In this document: piece after piece, positions 1 to 9,441 of the stretch
Position numbering within the stretch: position 1 is the first letter of the stretch
How the letters are laid out: each line of letters starts with the position of its first letter
Source: Sphingobacteriales bacterium
Lineage (GTDB): Bacteria > Bacteroidota > Bacteroidia > Chitinophagales > Chitinophagaceae
Assembly: GCA_004144175.1 (NCBI GenBank)
Contig: SEFT01000007.1
Span: 1 to 64,000, forward strand
Reading direction: 5' to 3'
Length of the DNA: 64,000 nt
Position numbers and translations under genes: made by a program
Notes under the pieces: model-generated
What the model saw: only the letters and a program-made list of their open reading frames with translations
Database searches by the model: none
Told to the model about the DNA's origin: nothing

Positions 1-1
1 T

Positions 2-274
2 CCTGAAGCTGTTGCCATCAGGTCACATTTCGCACAGCATAGCTTTATCAGTCATACTATTTTAAATATTGGAGATGGCAAAGCCGGAATTTATGATATC
101 GGTAACGAAATGGAAAATGTGAAGTTCTATGGCGGACAATACGGAATTACTTCTTCGCGGACATCACCTGGATGGCCTATGATGATGGTGGACACTTATT
201 TCGATGGCAGCAAGCAGACGTACAGGGGCGGAGGGGGCCTGGCAGCCCCTATAAACCACCTATCACACTAAGAA
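2..274 (+). CDS. C-terminal fragment of a pectate-lyase/beta-helix-like protein, apparently truncated
   Basis: Open from window start: PEAVAIRSHFAQHSFISHTILNIGDGKAGIYDIGNEMENVKFYGGQYGITSSRTSPGWPMMMVDTYFDGSKQ then low-complexity YRGGGGLAAPINHLSH stop. Confidence 0.5.
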
Positions 275-335
275 AACACCTGTAAACCCTATCTTTTTTT
301 CTGACATCACCAAACCTGTAAAACTCTTATCGACC

Positions 336-608
336 ATGAACATCATCCCGCCCATGCTGCGCAAGCTATATGCGCCACAACCGGTAGCGCTAAGCGTAGC
401 AGAGTTTGAAAGCCTGCTGGGCAAAGGCATAGCCCAAAGCCGGAACGACAACGACATAGACGGCTGCATCGCCATTATGAAGCGCTACCGCGGCAAAGGC
501 CCTGCCTATGATGCGGCTATACGCCGGCTGGGCAGGGGCATTTTGCTACAGCGCCTGCGCATCAATGGCAGGTGGTTACCTATCGCTACTAGTTTTCAAT
601 TACAGTAA
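336..608 (+). CDS. hypothetical small protein, phage-like context
   Basis: ORF 90 aa, compact co-directional small genes. Confidence 0.55.
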   Translation: MNIIPPMLRKLYAPQPVALSVAEFESLLGKGIAQSRNDNDIDGCIAIMKRYRGKGPAYDAAIRRLGRGILLQRLRINGRWLPIATSFQLQ

Positions 609-647
609 CTCCAAATTTCACCATAATTCTAAAAACCTATCACTACT

Positions 648-917
648 ATGAAACCCGGATCGCTTGTGCAATACAAGGGTGCGCCAAAGTATCGTGCACC
701 ATACATTAATTATCCAGAGTCAGACACCATCTATACCGTGCGCTGCGTAAAAGTCTGCGACGATGGCAGTGCCAGTCTGTTTGTTGAAGAACTGATAATG
801 GGCTACTGCCAGTGTGGCTGCAACCAGGAGCTGGGCAGCGATGTGCGCAACTGGCAGGAGATACAACGCCCCGAAGAAGGAACTGACATCCTATACGAAA
901 CCGTTTACGGATATTGA
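648..917 (+). CDS. hypothetical small protein (phage/ICE-type early protein with CxCGC motif)
   Basis: ORF 89 aa; preceded by aaaaacctatcactactATG as seen before phage genes. Confidence 0.6.
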   Translation: MKPGSLVQYKGAPKYRAPYINYPESDTIYTVRCVKVCDDGSASLFVEELIMGYCQCGCNQELGSDVRNWQEIQRPEEGTDILYETVYGY

Positions 918-960
918 GCGCAATCTGAATGCTGACATCAATCTGAAAACGATTAGCCAT

Positions 961-1272
961 ATGAGCTTACTAAACACCCTTCAAGACCATTACCTGCAGG
1001 TAGTAGACACCAATAAACCTGAATCATCCATGAAACTATATATAGACATACTGACCCGCGTATTTCCGCGGGCAGTAATTGAAGAAAAACGCAACGGCCA
1101 CCTCATCACCTATGAGCTGCACACCGAGAAAGAACTAACGGAAGAAGAGCTGCGTAACAAACATCGCAGCCTGAAAGCGCAGCTGGGCCCCCGCCTGATA
1201 TCAACAGAGTGTGAAGGGAGCAAGATAATGGTGTACACACGAGGTATTCCGGCAGTGTCTGCGTTGTCGTAG
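961..1272 (+). CDS. hypothetical small protein
   Basis: Start trimmed from ORF 814 to the Met at 961 to avoid overlap with 648-917. Confidence 0.5.
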   Translation: MSLLNTLQDHYLQVVDTNKPESSMKLYIDILTRVFPRAVIEEKRNGHLITYELHTEKELTEEELRNKHRSLKAQLGPRLISTECEGSKIMVYTRGIPAVSALS

Positions 1273-1391
1273 CGTCTCGGAGGACGCTTCATTTGGGTAA
1301 ACTTGCCTTTTGCTGCGGGTATTATTGCAAAGCGATAGCAATCGTTTCGTAGTTTTAATAGTCCAAATCAATTAAGGGTAAGTTTGCCGGA

Positions 1392-2087
1392 ATGAAGACT
1401 GTTTTTCTTAAAACCCTGTGTGTTTCAATAGTGGTGCTGTGCATATGTGTTTATTGCTACAGGTATGCTGATGCTAGGGCAAAATCGCACGCACGCGAAA
1501 TTATAAAGGCTATGGATACGGTACGCCTATGCCGGTTTCATGAATGGAGCTATCTCGGGAGAGGTAATGGATTGGTTTTTCCGCGCGAGGATACAAGGTA
1601 TACATATCTAAATGAGGAAGGGGATACTACAATATTTAGTTTTCATGGGTCCTTTCAACAATTTGTACGAGACTTCCCAACGACATACTTCGATGATACT
1701 TCTGGCCTTCTCGGAATTGAACTGTATATATGCAATGACACGATACTCGGATGTGAGCTGAATTACTCGGAGTTGCCAGAGCCCAAGCCGATGAACATTA
1801 ATCTGCCAAGAAAAGATGTCTTCAAAGTTCGCGATCCTTTGGCTTCGGTTATGCAGTTTACTATGCCTCTTAAGCAATTTAATATATATAGCATACATGC
1901 CGACAAAGAAGTGGGCACTCCGATTACTATGCAAATCGTTAGCCGGAGCTTACTGATATACGATCCGCGTCATACAATCTCAGATGGGCAAATTGATCAA
2001 GAGAAAAAGAAAAACTGGCAAGACGCAGAGTGGCTGCAGAGGGGATGGCTATATGTATACCTTAAAGAAGATTGGCCGCATGACTAA
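1392..2087 (+). CDS. hypothetical protein with N-terminal membrane/signal segment
   Basis: ORF 231 aa, hydrophobic N-terminus. Confidence 0.6.
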   Translation: MKTVFLKTLCVSIVVLCICVYCYRYADARAKSHAREIIKAMDTVRLCRFHEWSYLGRGNGLVFPREDTRYTYLNEEGDTTIFSFHGSFQQFVRDFPTTYFDDTSGLLGIELYICNDTILGCELNYSELPEPKPMNINLPRKDVFKVRDPLASVMQFTMPLKQFNIYSIHADKEVGTPITMQIVSRSLLIYDPRHTISDGQIDQEKKKNWQDAEWLQRGWLYVYLKEDWPHD

Positions 2088-2270
2088 AATTGTTCCGTTT
2101 TCCAATAATATACCCTTCTTTCCACAGGACTGTGGATTCGCCTATACGGCTCCTGCTATTGTAAATCAATAGGTTTTCGCGCGGTATCATATTTGTTATA
2201 CTCATCTTGTGGAGCAGCAATGCTCTTGCTATTGAAACAAATGTGTTGACGATTATATAGAGCGTAGAGG

Positions 2271-2711
2271 ATGGAAAGGTTTAGTGAAAGAGTAAGCAGA
2301 TATGTAGGCCTGATCAAGCAATTCAAGTATCAGCAGGCATTCAACGAATTTTATGATGAAGACCTTACCCGCATACAAAATGTGGGCAAGTGGACAATGG
2401 ATGTAGTGGCCTATAAAGCCCGCGTGCAGAACTTCCTGAACGATACCGAAAACAGGTGTATCGAAGTAAAGAACGTAATGCTGAATGAGCAGATGCAGAT
2501 GTCCATTGTAGAATATCGTTATAGCCTGGACCATAAAGAAAAAGGCCACTTGGAGTTTGGCGTGGTAGCAGTGCAGCGTTGGCAGGATGGCCGCGTAATG
2601 TTCGAGAAGCTATATGCTACAGCGGCGCATAAAACCGAAGGTACAGGTCCTAAGAACAATGTATTTGCACTGACAGGCAGCAATGCGAGTGCATATAGCG
2701 AAGCAGCGTAA
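2271..2711 (+). CDS. SnoaL-like/nuclear transport factor 2-like protein
   Basis: ORF 146 aa with NTF2-like pattern. Confidence 0.6.
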   Translation: MERFSERVSRYVGLIKQFKYQQAFNEFYDEDLTRIQNVGKWTMDVVAYKARVQNFLNDTENRCIEVKNVMLNEQMQMSIVEYRYSLDHKEKGHLEFGVVAVQRWQDGRVMFEKLYATAAHKTEGTGPKNNVFALTGSNASAYSEAA

Positions 2712-2729
2712 CACAATAAGCACAAGATT

Positions 2730-3365
2730 TTAAAGGCTGTACCTGATGCCTATGGACGCGGGTACATACCAGATGTCGTAGGTTACGTCTATACCGGGCT
2801 GAGGGTTGGGCATACCGGTAGTCATGTATCGTATACCCGCCTCTATATTGGCGCCAAGGTGCCCAACCAGCCAGCGGGTGTAGCCCAGCTGCATGCCTAC
2901 CTGGAAGCCATGATTATCCGTGTCTTCCACCAGGTGATTGCTGACCTGTGCCCCGCCTGTACCCGTAATGAACGTAATACCAGTATTAAGCCCTGCATAA
3001 GCATATCCACCCGGTACGCGTATAGTTCTGTTTAGCATCAGGTATAGCGGTATATTGGGTGCGCCTATCTGTATAGTGCCGTATACTGTCTTCGGCGGCG
3101 CTTTTGAAACTTCCCTTGCAAGATCTGATTTGATAGTGGCTATATCGATGCCTATACCCATCTGCCAGTTGTTGCGCATATGTATCAGCAGCTTTACAGA
3201 GCCATAGCCCGATGGTCTTGCACTCTGCGTATAGCCTGCTACCTTACCTCCGCCTATCCAAGGCGTTTTGTTGACCAGCAAACCTCCGTTAACGCCGAGC
3301 TCCGTTTGTGCTATGCTAGGAGCGCAGCAGCAGGTAAATGCAAATAATGTCAGTAATTTTCTCAT
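2730..3365 (-). CDS. outer membrane beta-barrel protein
   Basis: Signal peptide and alternating beta-strand pattern with aromatic termini. Confidence 0.65.
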   Translation of the reverse strand: MRKLLTLFAFTCCCAPSIAQTELGVNGGLLVNKTPWIGGGKVAGYTQSARPSGYGSVKLLIHMRNNWQMGIGIDIATIKSDLAREVSKAPPKTVYGTIQIGAPNIPLYLMLNRTIRVPGGYAYAGLNTGITFITGTGGAQVSNHLVEDTDNHGFQVGMQLGYTRWLVGHLGANIEAGIRYMTTGMPNPQPGIDVTYDIWYVPASIGIRYSL

Positions 3366-3582
3366 TCAAGGTTTATTTGGTGCGCGTTGCCCTAACAATG
3401 TACGATAGACAGGCGAATTTCCTGATAAGTAAAGCATCGTTTCTTTTTGTGCCGTACACACTATTTTATACAGGAATATTTTAGGTGTATGTAAGGCGAT
3501 CCACTGTCCTAAACTAGCCCGAAATAGCGTATTTTCGCATGATATGATAAATAAGATATTATACTTTAACCCTCGATTAAAT

Positions 3583-4905
3583 ATGAAGCGTCTGTTTACG
3601 TGCGTAATGCTCAGCTTATCTGTGGTGGCAGCGATGGAAACAAAGGCCCAGCAGCCTTTTCAGGAAGTGTACGGTACATTGTTCAATACGGGTCAGTATA
3701 TTACGGAGGATGTATACGCAAGGCAGTTCCACGACAGGAGCGCTATTGCCGGCAATAAAATGCGCCTGTTGCACATTGCAGAGGCGTTTTACAACAGCGG
3801 CACTTTTCATTCGGGCAACGACTCTATATCGTTAGTGTACAGTGGCGAACGTGGATGGGACACAGTGCTGAACGAATGGGCTTACGATACACTGAATCAC
3901 TTTATAGTAACGCTGCCCATGTGGCGGCAGTATGCTGCCGATGGCCGCGTAGATATGAACTACTACGCATTCAACGCCAATCTGCCGCAGCGTCGCATTA
4001 TCACTTATGCATCTAACGGTAAGGTGGCTAGCTATACATACGAAGAACTGGTAGGTGGTATTAGCTGGGAAAAAAAGAAGCAGTTTAACTATTCGTACGA
4101 CGCCACGTACCGACGCACGCAGGAGGCATCTGACGATGAATTGATCACTTATAATAATGGCCTGTTCGATGAACTTAAGAGTATTGAGACTAGCAAGAAG
4201 GTGAATAATACCTGGAAGCTGTCGAATGGCAGGTATTATCAATACGACACTACCACGAAGAAGGTGAGAGAAATAATACACTCTGTTGTTCTTCCAAATG
4301 GCAACTTCAGCGAGACAGGTCGTACCGCTTACGTATACGACTGGAACCTGAGGCCTACAGTGATGTATAATATAAAAACAAAAGGCCTGCTTGCAAAGGA
4401 TACCCTCAAAACCACTTACGAATACAATGATTCGGGCTGTATCAGTATCATGACCATAACTAAGGTGCTACCTGACGGCACTGACTCTAACATCAACCGT
4501 GTGGAGCTCAGGTATAACTACCGCAACCAGGTAACCAGCGAGAGAATCCAGTACTGGAGCAGAAGCACCCAGTCGTGGATGTATGAAAAAGAGAAAAGAT
4601 ATCACTACCAGACCATCTGGCCGGTAAACGTCGAGGACAAAGCAAAGCAAATATTAATGGAAGTGCAGGTATATCCTGTGCCTGCTAAAGGCCGCATAAC
4701 GGTTGCGTTAAATGGAGCAGGTACCGGCAATACTTCGATAGTGTTGTCGGGTATGAATGGTGCAATCCTGCGCAAGTGGGAGTTTAAAAATATGGGTAAT
4801 GACTTCAGGCAAGATCTGGACATCAATGGCCTGGCTGCGGGCAACTATATGCTAAGCATCGAAACCAACGCAGGGGTAGTTACGAAGAAGATCGTTGTTG
4901 AATAG
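3583..4905 (+). CDS. T9SS type A sorting domain-containing secreted protein
   Basis: Signal peptide (MKRLFTCVMLSLSVVAA...KAQ); C-terminal VYPVPAKGRITVAL...AAGNYMLSIETNAGVVTKKIVVE. Confidence 0.8.
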   Translation: MKRLFTCVMLSLSVVAAMETKAQQPFQEVYGTLFNTGQYITEDVYARQFHDRSAIAGNKMRLLHIAEAFYNSGTFHSGNDSISLVYSGERGWDTVLNEWAYDTLNHFIVTLPMWRQYAADGRVDMNYYAFNANLPQRRIITYASNGKVASYTYEELVGGISWEKKKQFNYSYDATYRRTQEASDDELITYNNGLFDELKSIETSKKVNNTWKLSNGRYYQYDTTTKKVREIIHSVVLPNGNFSETGRTAYVYDWNLRPTVMYNIKTKGLLAKDTLKTTYEYNDSGCISIMTITKVLPDGTDSNINRVELRYNYRNQVTSERIQYWSRSTQSWMYEKEKRYHYQTIWPVNVEDKAKQILMEVQVYPVPAKGRITVALNGAGTGNTSIVLSGMNGAILRKWEFKNMGNDFRQDLDINGLAAGNYMLSIETNAGVVTKKIVVE

Positions 4906-4922
4906 TTGACTTAAAGCATAAC

Positions 4923-4965
4923 AGAAGAAAGCCTTGCAATTAGAGATTGCAAGGCTTTCTTCTTT
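4923..4965. terminator. bidirectional intrinsic terminator
   Basis: AGAAGAAAGCCTTGCAAT-TAGAG-ATTGCAAGGCTTTCTTCT perfect stem between convergent genes. Confidence 0.85.
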
Positions 4966-4984
4966 CTATGTTGATCCAACGTTA

Positions 4985-5893
4985 TTAACTTATGACCTCA
5001 CCCGGTTGCAGGAACTGCAGTATACCTGGGTGCAGCGACAGTGATATCTGGATGCCGGGCTTCTCCTTTATCAGTTTGTCGTCCACGTGCGCATGTATAC
5101 CATCCCAGCTTATCTTGATGTCCTTGCCCTTTAGTGCGCTAAAGCAGAAGGGAGCCTCTATGCCGTTCTTACGGTCGTTCATGTACTCGATGAATTTCTC
5201 GCGCTGGTTCTCGGGTATCAGTACAATTTCCAGTTCGCCATCGCTTGGGTCGCCAAAGGGGTTGAAGCTAAGGTTCGGCCCTATGGAAGGCGTATTCATG
5301 ATCTCTACCAGCAGGAATTTTCCGGAATGGTCAATGCCGTCTATTTCCAGCTTACATTCGCGCGCCTTATAGTCGCGCGCTATATCCTGTATCAGCTCCA
5401 ATGCCAACTTCAGGCTATGCTCAGGGTTTCTACCTTCATCGTCGTGCTTTTTCATCTCGCTTATCAGGTTGGGAAACAGTCCAAACCCTACACCCTCAAT
5501 AAAGAATGAATCTCGCTCTTCCAGCCCGCTTATTTTGCATACATCGTATTTGCGTACGTTCCAGTTGCTCCACGATTCTACTAACTGCTCGGTATCGCCA
5601 AGCAGGTTCAGCGCCCGGCCAATGTTATTGGCAGTACCCATAGGTAGTATGGCAATGGGGTGCCGCTTGTCCAGCATTTTTCGTTTCAGCAGTTTAGCAA
5701 CCAGTTTGCGTACCGTACCGTCGCCGCCTGCCACTACTATGAAGTCCTCATCGCCAAAGTCATCCCATCCGTCTTCCTTTACCGATGCGTACACGCACTT
5801 GTAGCCTTTAGATTCTATCAGGTTTATCAATGCTTTTTTATCGTACTTGCCTTCCCCGGCTTTAGGGTTGTGCAATACTCTGGCTACCTTCAT
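4985..5893 (-). CDS. diacylglycerol kinase family lipid kinase
   Basis: VVAGGDGTVRKL and LPMGTANNIGRAL motifs. Confidence 0.85.
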   Translation of the reverse strand: MKVARVLHNPKAGEGKYDKKALINLIESKGYKCVYASVKEDGWDDFGDEDFIVVAGGDGTVRKLVAKLLKRKMLDKRHPIAILPMGTANNIGRALNLLGDTEQLVESWSNWNVRKYDVCKISGLEERDSFFIEGVGFGLFPNLISEMKKHDDEGRNPEHSLKLALELIQDIARDYKARECKLEIDGIDHSGKFLLVEIMNTPSIGPNLSFNPFGDPSDGELEIVLIPENQREKFIEYMNDRKNGIEAPFCFSALKGKDIKISWDGIHAHVDDKLIKEKPGIQISLSLHPGILQFLQPGEVIS

Positions 5894-5976
5894 ATAATAC
5901 TTTGTTTTTTGTTGGGTATATATAACAAAAGCGTACCAGCCCCGGCTATTGGCATGATACTGTTGCAGGGTGAGGT

Positions 5977-6711
5977 ATGAAGATACTTATCACTAACGAC
6001 GATGGGATATATAGTCCTGGTATAGCAGCGCTGGCCCGTATAGCTTCAAAATTTGGTGAAGTAGTAGTGGTGGCGCCCGATGTAGAGCAATCATCGATGG
6101 GGCATGCCGTAACGCATTCCCGGCCGCTTACGGTGCGCAAGTCGCCCATAGCCTTCGAGGGCATTGAGGCTTACCGTGTAAACGGTACCCCTGCCGACTG
6201 CGTAGCGCTGGGTACGCACATGACGCAGATAGACGTTGTGCTTTCGGGCATCAACCTGGGCCCTAACCTGGGCAACTCTATGTGGCACTCTGGTACCTTA
6301 GCAGGCGCTAAGCAGGCCGTTTTACTGGGTATGAAGGGTATTGCATTGAGTACACCAGTTGGCAAGGAAGAACCAAATTTCAGCGGTTTTGAAAGCTATG
6401 TAGAAAAAACGCTTAAGCTTTTGCTGGCCGATACGGAGTTGGGACTGTACAATGTGAACTTTCCGCCGAACCCAAAGGGTATGAAGTGGACCAGCCAATC
6501 GGTAAGGCTGTACGACGGGCAGATCGTACCGGGCGTTGACCCTATGGGGCGCAAGCACTACTGGTTTACCGTAACGCCGCTGGAGCCTGCTGAGGAAGAT
6601 ACAGACAGGTGGGCCGTGGAGAACGACTATGTGTCTATTACGCCACTGCGCCTCGACCTGACGGCCGAGGTGATGCTGCAACAACTGCGCAAAGAGCGTC
6701 CGCTGGACTAG
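5977..6711 (+). CDS. surE: 5'/3'-nucleotidase SurE
   Basis: MKILITNDDGIYSPGI...VVAPDVEQSSMGHAVT...YRVNGTPADCVALG. Confidence 0.95.
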   Translation: MKILITNDDGIYSPGIAALARIASKFGEVVVVAPDVEQSSMGHAVTHSRPLTVRKSPIAFEGIEAYRVNGTPADCVALGTHMTQIDVVLSGINLGPNLGNSMWHSGTLAGAKQAVLLGMKGIALSTPVGKEEPNFSGFESYVEKTLKLLLADTELGLYNVNFPPNPKGMKWTSQSVRLYDGQIVPGVDPMGRKHYWFTVTPLEPAEEDTDRWAVENDYVSITPLRLDLTAEVMLQQLRKERPLD

Positions 6712-6737
6712 AGCGCGCGAAAATAGAATATAGCTAT

Positions 6738-6768
6738 AACGGCGTTCTTCAGTTTGATGAACGCCGTT
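6738..6768 (+). terminator. intrinsic terminator after surE
   Basis: AACGGCGTTC-loop-GAACGCCGTT hairpin. Confidence 0.6.
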
Positions 6769-6818
6769 TGGCGCTGTATTGTACATTTGTGCATCACGCA
6801 CACTACAACAACTACAAT

Positions 6819-7118
6819 ATGATAGAAGTAAAACACAGTCAGGACGCCAAGGGCGGATCATTCTACTACGAGCGCCAGGGGCACAGGCTTGCCGAAATGG
6901 TATACGTAATGGCCGGCAACGAAAAAATGATCATCGAACATACCGATGTGGACGACTCACTACGCGGGCAGGGTGTAGGCAAGCAACTGCAGGAGGCACT
7001 GGTGGAATACGTACGCGCCAACAACATTAAGGTATTGCCGCTGTGCCCATTCGCTAAAGCTACATTTGCCAAGACCAAAGAATGGCAGGATGTGCTGGTA
7101 GAGAATGCGGTGTTGTAG
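6819..7118 (+). CDS. GNAT family N-acetyltransferase (YjdJ-like)
   Basis: MIIEHTDVDDSLRGQGVGKQLQEALVEYVRANNIKVLPLCPFAKATF. Confidence 0.9.
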   Translation: MIEVKHSQDAKGGSFYYERQGHRLAEMVYVMAGNEKMIIEHTDVDDSLRGQGVGKQLQEALVEYVRANNIKVLPLCPFAKATFAKTKEWQDVLVENAVL

Positions 7119-7169
7119 ATGCCGGGTCTATCGCAACATTGGCTGTTATTTTCATAGAATCTATTCCAT

Positions 7170-7200
7170 CCGAACGCTGCTTGTCAAAGGCAGCGTTCGG
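7170..7200 (+). terminator. hairpin terminator between GNAT gene and phage cluster
   Basis: CCGAACGCTGC...GCAGCGTTCGG. Confidence 0.6.
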
Positions 7201-7341
7201 CATTTTAGCCGTCTTCCTCCTGAACATAAAAAAGCCTCAATCCCCGCATAGCCACCATATACCCTTCGCATACTATACGACTTTTCGTTTCTTTTGGCTG
7301 CCTGTAATACGCAACCTAGTTTTACGGAACAAATAAACCCT

Positions 7342-7905
7342 ATGCAAACAATTGTAGATAGCCGCTTCTGGATGGCCAGGAGCGCCTATGACGCCGAACG
7401 CCTGTTCGACGACCCGGTCTTGCTCTGGAAGGCCGCCTGCTCGTACTTCGACTGGTGCGACAAGAATCCCCTGATAGACCGCATAGCCGGTAAAGACGGT
7501 AAGGTGGTGGAGCGGGAACTGACACGCGTATTTACCAAAGAAGGTCTTTGCCAGCACCTGAATTGCTCCCGTAAAAAGTTTGACCAATACAAGACCGACG
7601 CCAAAGCGGCTTGCATTATCGAATGTGATAAACCTTGCGAAAGCGACTGTGAACAATGCGGTAAAACGCGGGCGGCAGAAGCGATACTCGAAGTAATGGA
7701 GCGCATGGACGATACCATTTACCGGCAAAAGTATGAAGGTGCGGCAGTGGGTATTTTTAGCGCTACCATCATAGCCAAAGACCTGGGCATTGCCGATAAA
7801 GAAAAAGAATTCGATAACCAAAGCCCTATACTTCTTGACTTCAGCGATAATACTACGGCCAACTCCGAAGCAGCGGGAGGCGATGGCGATAGCGGACAAG
7901 CATAG
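7342..7905 (+). CDS. phage terminase small subunit
   Basis: WKAACSYFDWCDKNPL...FTKEGLCQHLNCSRKKFDQYK...YEGAAVGIFSATIIAKDLGIADKKE-type motif. Confidence 0.85.
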   Translation: MQTIVDSRFWMARSAYDAERLFDDPVLLWKAACSYFDWCDKNPLIDRIAGKDGKVVERELTRVFTKEGLCQHLNCSRKKFDQYKTDAKAACIIECDKPCESDCEQCGKTRAAEAILEVMERMDDTIYRQKYEGAAVGIFSATIIAKDLGIADKEKEFDNQSPILLDFSDNTTANSEAAGGDGDSGQA

Positions 7906-9220
7906 GATAACCTTGTACGGCGGTGCCATAAGGGGTGGTAAGTCTTACTGGCTATGCCTGCTGCTGCTTGCTTATTGCTTTAAGTATCCCGGCAGCCGGT
8001 GGCTGATCGTCCGCGAGACGCAGCCTACTATGAGGCGCACCATATTGCAAACCTTCGACCAGCTGATGGACAAGGGCCTGCACCGCTACCTGAAAGGCTT
8101 CAACCAACAAACCATGACCGCAACCTTCAATAACAGCAGCCAGATCATCTTTATGTCTGAAAGCTATGATACCGATAAAGATCTGAACCGCTTCCGCGGG
8201 CTGGAGATCAATGGTGCGGGTATAGATGAGTTGAATGAAATGCAGGAAGCTACATTCAATAAGATCATCGAGCGCTCCGGTTCGTGGAATGGTGCTGAGG
8301 GCTGCCCCGTAAAGATACTGGCCACCTGCAACCCTACTGACGGCTGGGTAAGGGACAAGTTTTACAAACCGTGGAGTGCCGGCAGCCTGCCAAACGGCTT
8401 CGCTTACGTACCGGCCAAGATAACGGACAACCCTTACCTGTCGCCCGACTACCTGGAGTCACTGAAGTCGCTGCCGCGTTATGAATATGAAGTATTTGTA
8501 AATGGTAACTGGGACCTGCAGGTTAAGAAAGGCGGGGAGTTCTACAAATGCTTCCAGATGGACAAGCATATAGGTAAAGTGAATTATGACCCATCGCTGC
8601 CGCTGCATATAAGTTGGGATGAGAATGTGAATCCGTACCTGCCCTGTGGCATCTTCCAGATAGCTGGTAAGGCTTTATACATGATAGATGAAATAGCAGG
8701 CCGCAACCCGGGCAATTCTGTGCCTGACGTGTGCAGAGAAATCAAGAGAAAGTATCCGGGGCATACAGCAGGCTTGTTTGTATATGGCGATGCTACTTCG
8801 CAGAAGCGTGATGTAAAGCTGGAGAACGGCAGCAACTTTTACCGGTTGATACAAGACCACCTGGCCGAGTATAGACCATCCCTGCGTGTGCTGTCCTCCA
8901 ACCCATCGGTGACGACGCGCGGCAACTTTATAAACACAATACTCGAGACAGGCTTCGGAGGTATATCGCTACTGATAGATGAACACTGCCAGCTGACGAT
9001 AGCCGACTTTACGAACACCAAAGAAGCATCGGACGGGAGAAAGCACAAGGAAACAGCTCTGAACGAGCAGAAAGTACAATACCAGAAGGCAGGCCACTTT
9101 ACAGATCTTACCGACTATCTTATTTGCTATGCCTTCAGGGATGAATTTCAAACGTATCTGCATGGCAGTAAGAGCATGAACTGGTCAGCAGGAAGAGGGA
9201 CGAGCAAGAATACCTATTAA
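7790..9220 (+). CDS. phage terminase large subunit
   Basis: PTPKQREA...ITLYGGAIRGGKSYW Walker A; ATCNPTDGWV; overlaps small subunit. Confidence 0.93.
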   Translation: MPIKKKNSITKALYFLTSAIILRPTPKQREAMAIADKHRITLYGGAIRGGKSYWLCLLLLAYCFKYPGSRWLIVRETQPTMRRTILQTFDQLMDKGLHRYLKGFNQQTMTATFNNSSQIIFMSESYDTDKDLNRFRGLEINGAGIDELNEMQEATFNKIIERSGSWNGAEGCPVKILATCNPTDGWVRDKFYKPWSAGSLPNGFAYVPAKITDNPYLSPDYLESLKSLPRYEYEVFVNGNWDLQVKKGGEFYKCFQMDKHIGKVNYDPSLPLHISWDENVNPYLPCGIFQIAGKALYMIDEIAGRNPGNSVPDVCREIKRKYPGHTAGLFVYGDATSQKRDVKLENGSNFYRLIQDHLAEYRPSLRVLSSNPSVTTRGNFINTILETGFGGISLLIDEHCQLTIADFTNTKEASDGRKHKETALNEQKVQYQKAGHFTDLTDYLICYAFRDEFQTYLHGSKSMNWSAGRGTSKNTY

Positions 9221-9237
9221 ACCAAAAACCTATCAAT

Positions 9238-9435
9238 ATGATAACACTATGCACTTGGTATGCGCTGGGCATACCGGCTATGCTGTCGCTTACTGCGCTG
9301 ATAGCGCTCTACGAACGCGACTACCTGCATGCCGACACACTAAGGATCAAAGACTGTATGCGCCTGAGCCTCATCAGCTGGCTGCTGGTGCCTATGGCTA
9401 TTGTATGGTTATGTATCAGATGGAGGAAAATATAA
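9238..9435 (+). CDS. small membrane protein, phage context
   Basis: ORF 65 aa, two hydrophobic segments; aaaaacctatcaatATG start context. Confidence 0.5.
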   Translation: MITLCTWYALGIPAMLSLTALIALYERDYLHADTLRIKDCMRLSLISWLLVPMAIVWLCIRWRKI

Positions 9436-9441
9436 CAGGCC

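Noticed and set aside
814-960. Upstream extension of ORF 814-1272
   Set aside because: Would overlap ORF 648-917 out of frame; the Met at 961 is a better start.
7273-7929. 218-aa antisense ORF across the terminase small subunit
   Set aside because: Shadow ORF opposite a well supported gene; no family pattern.
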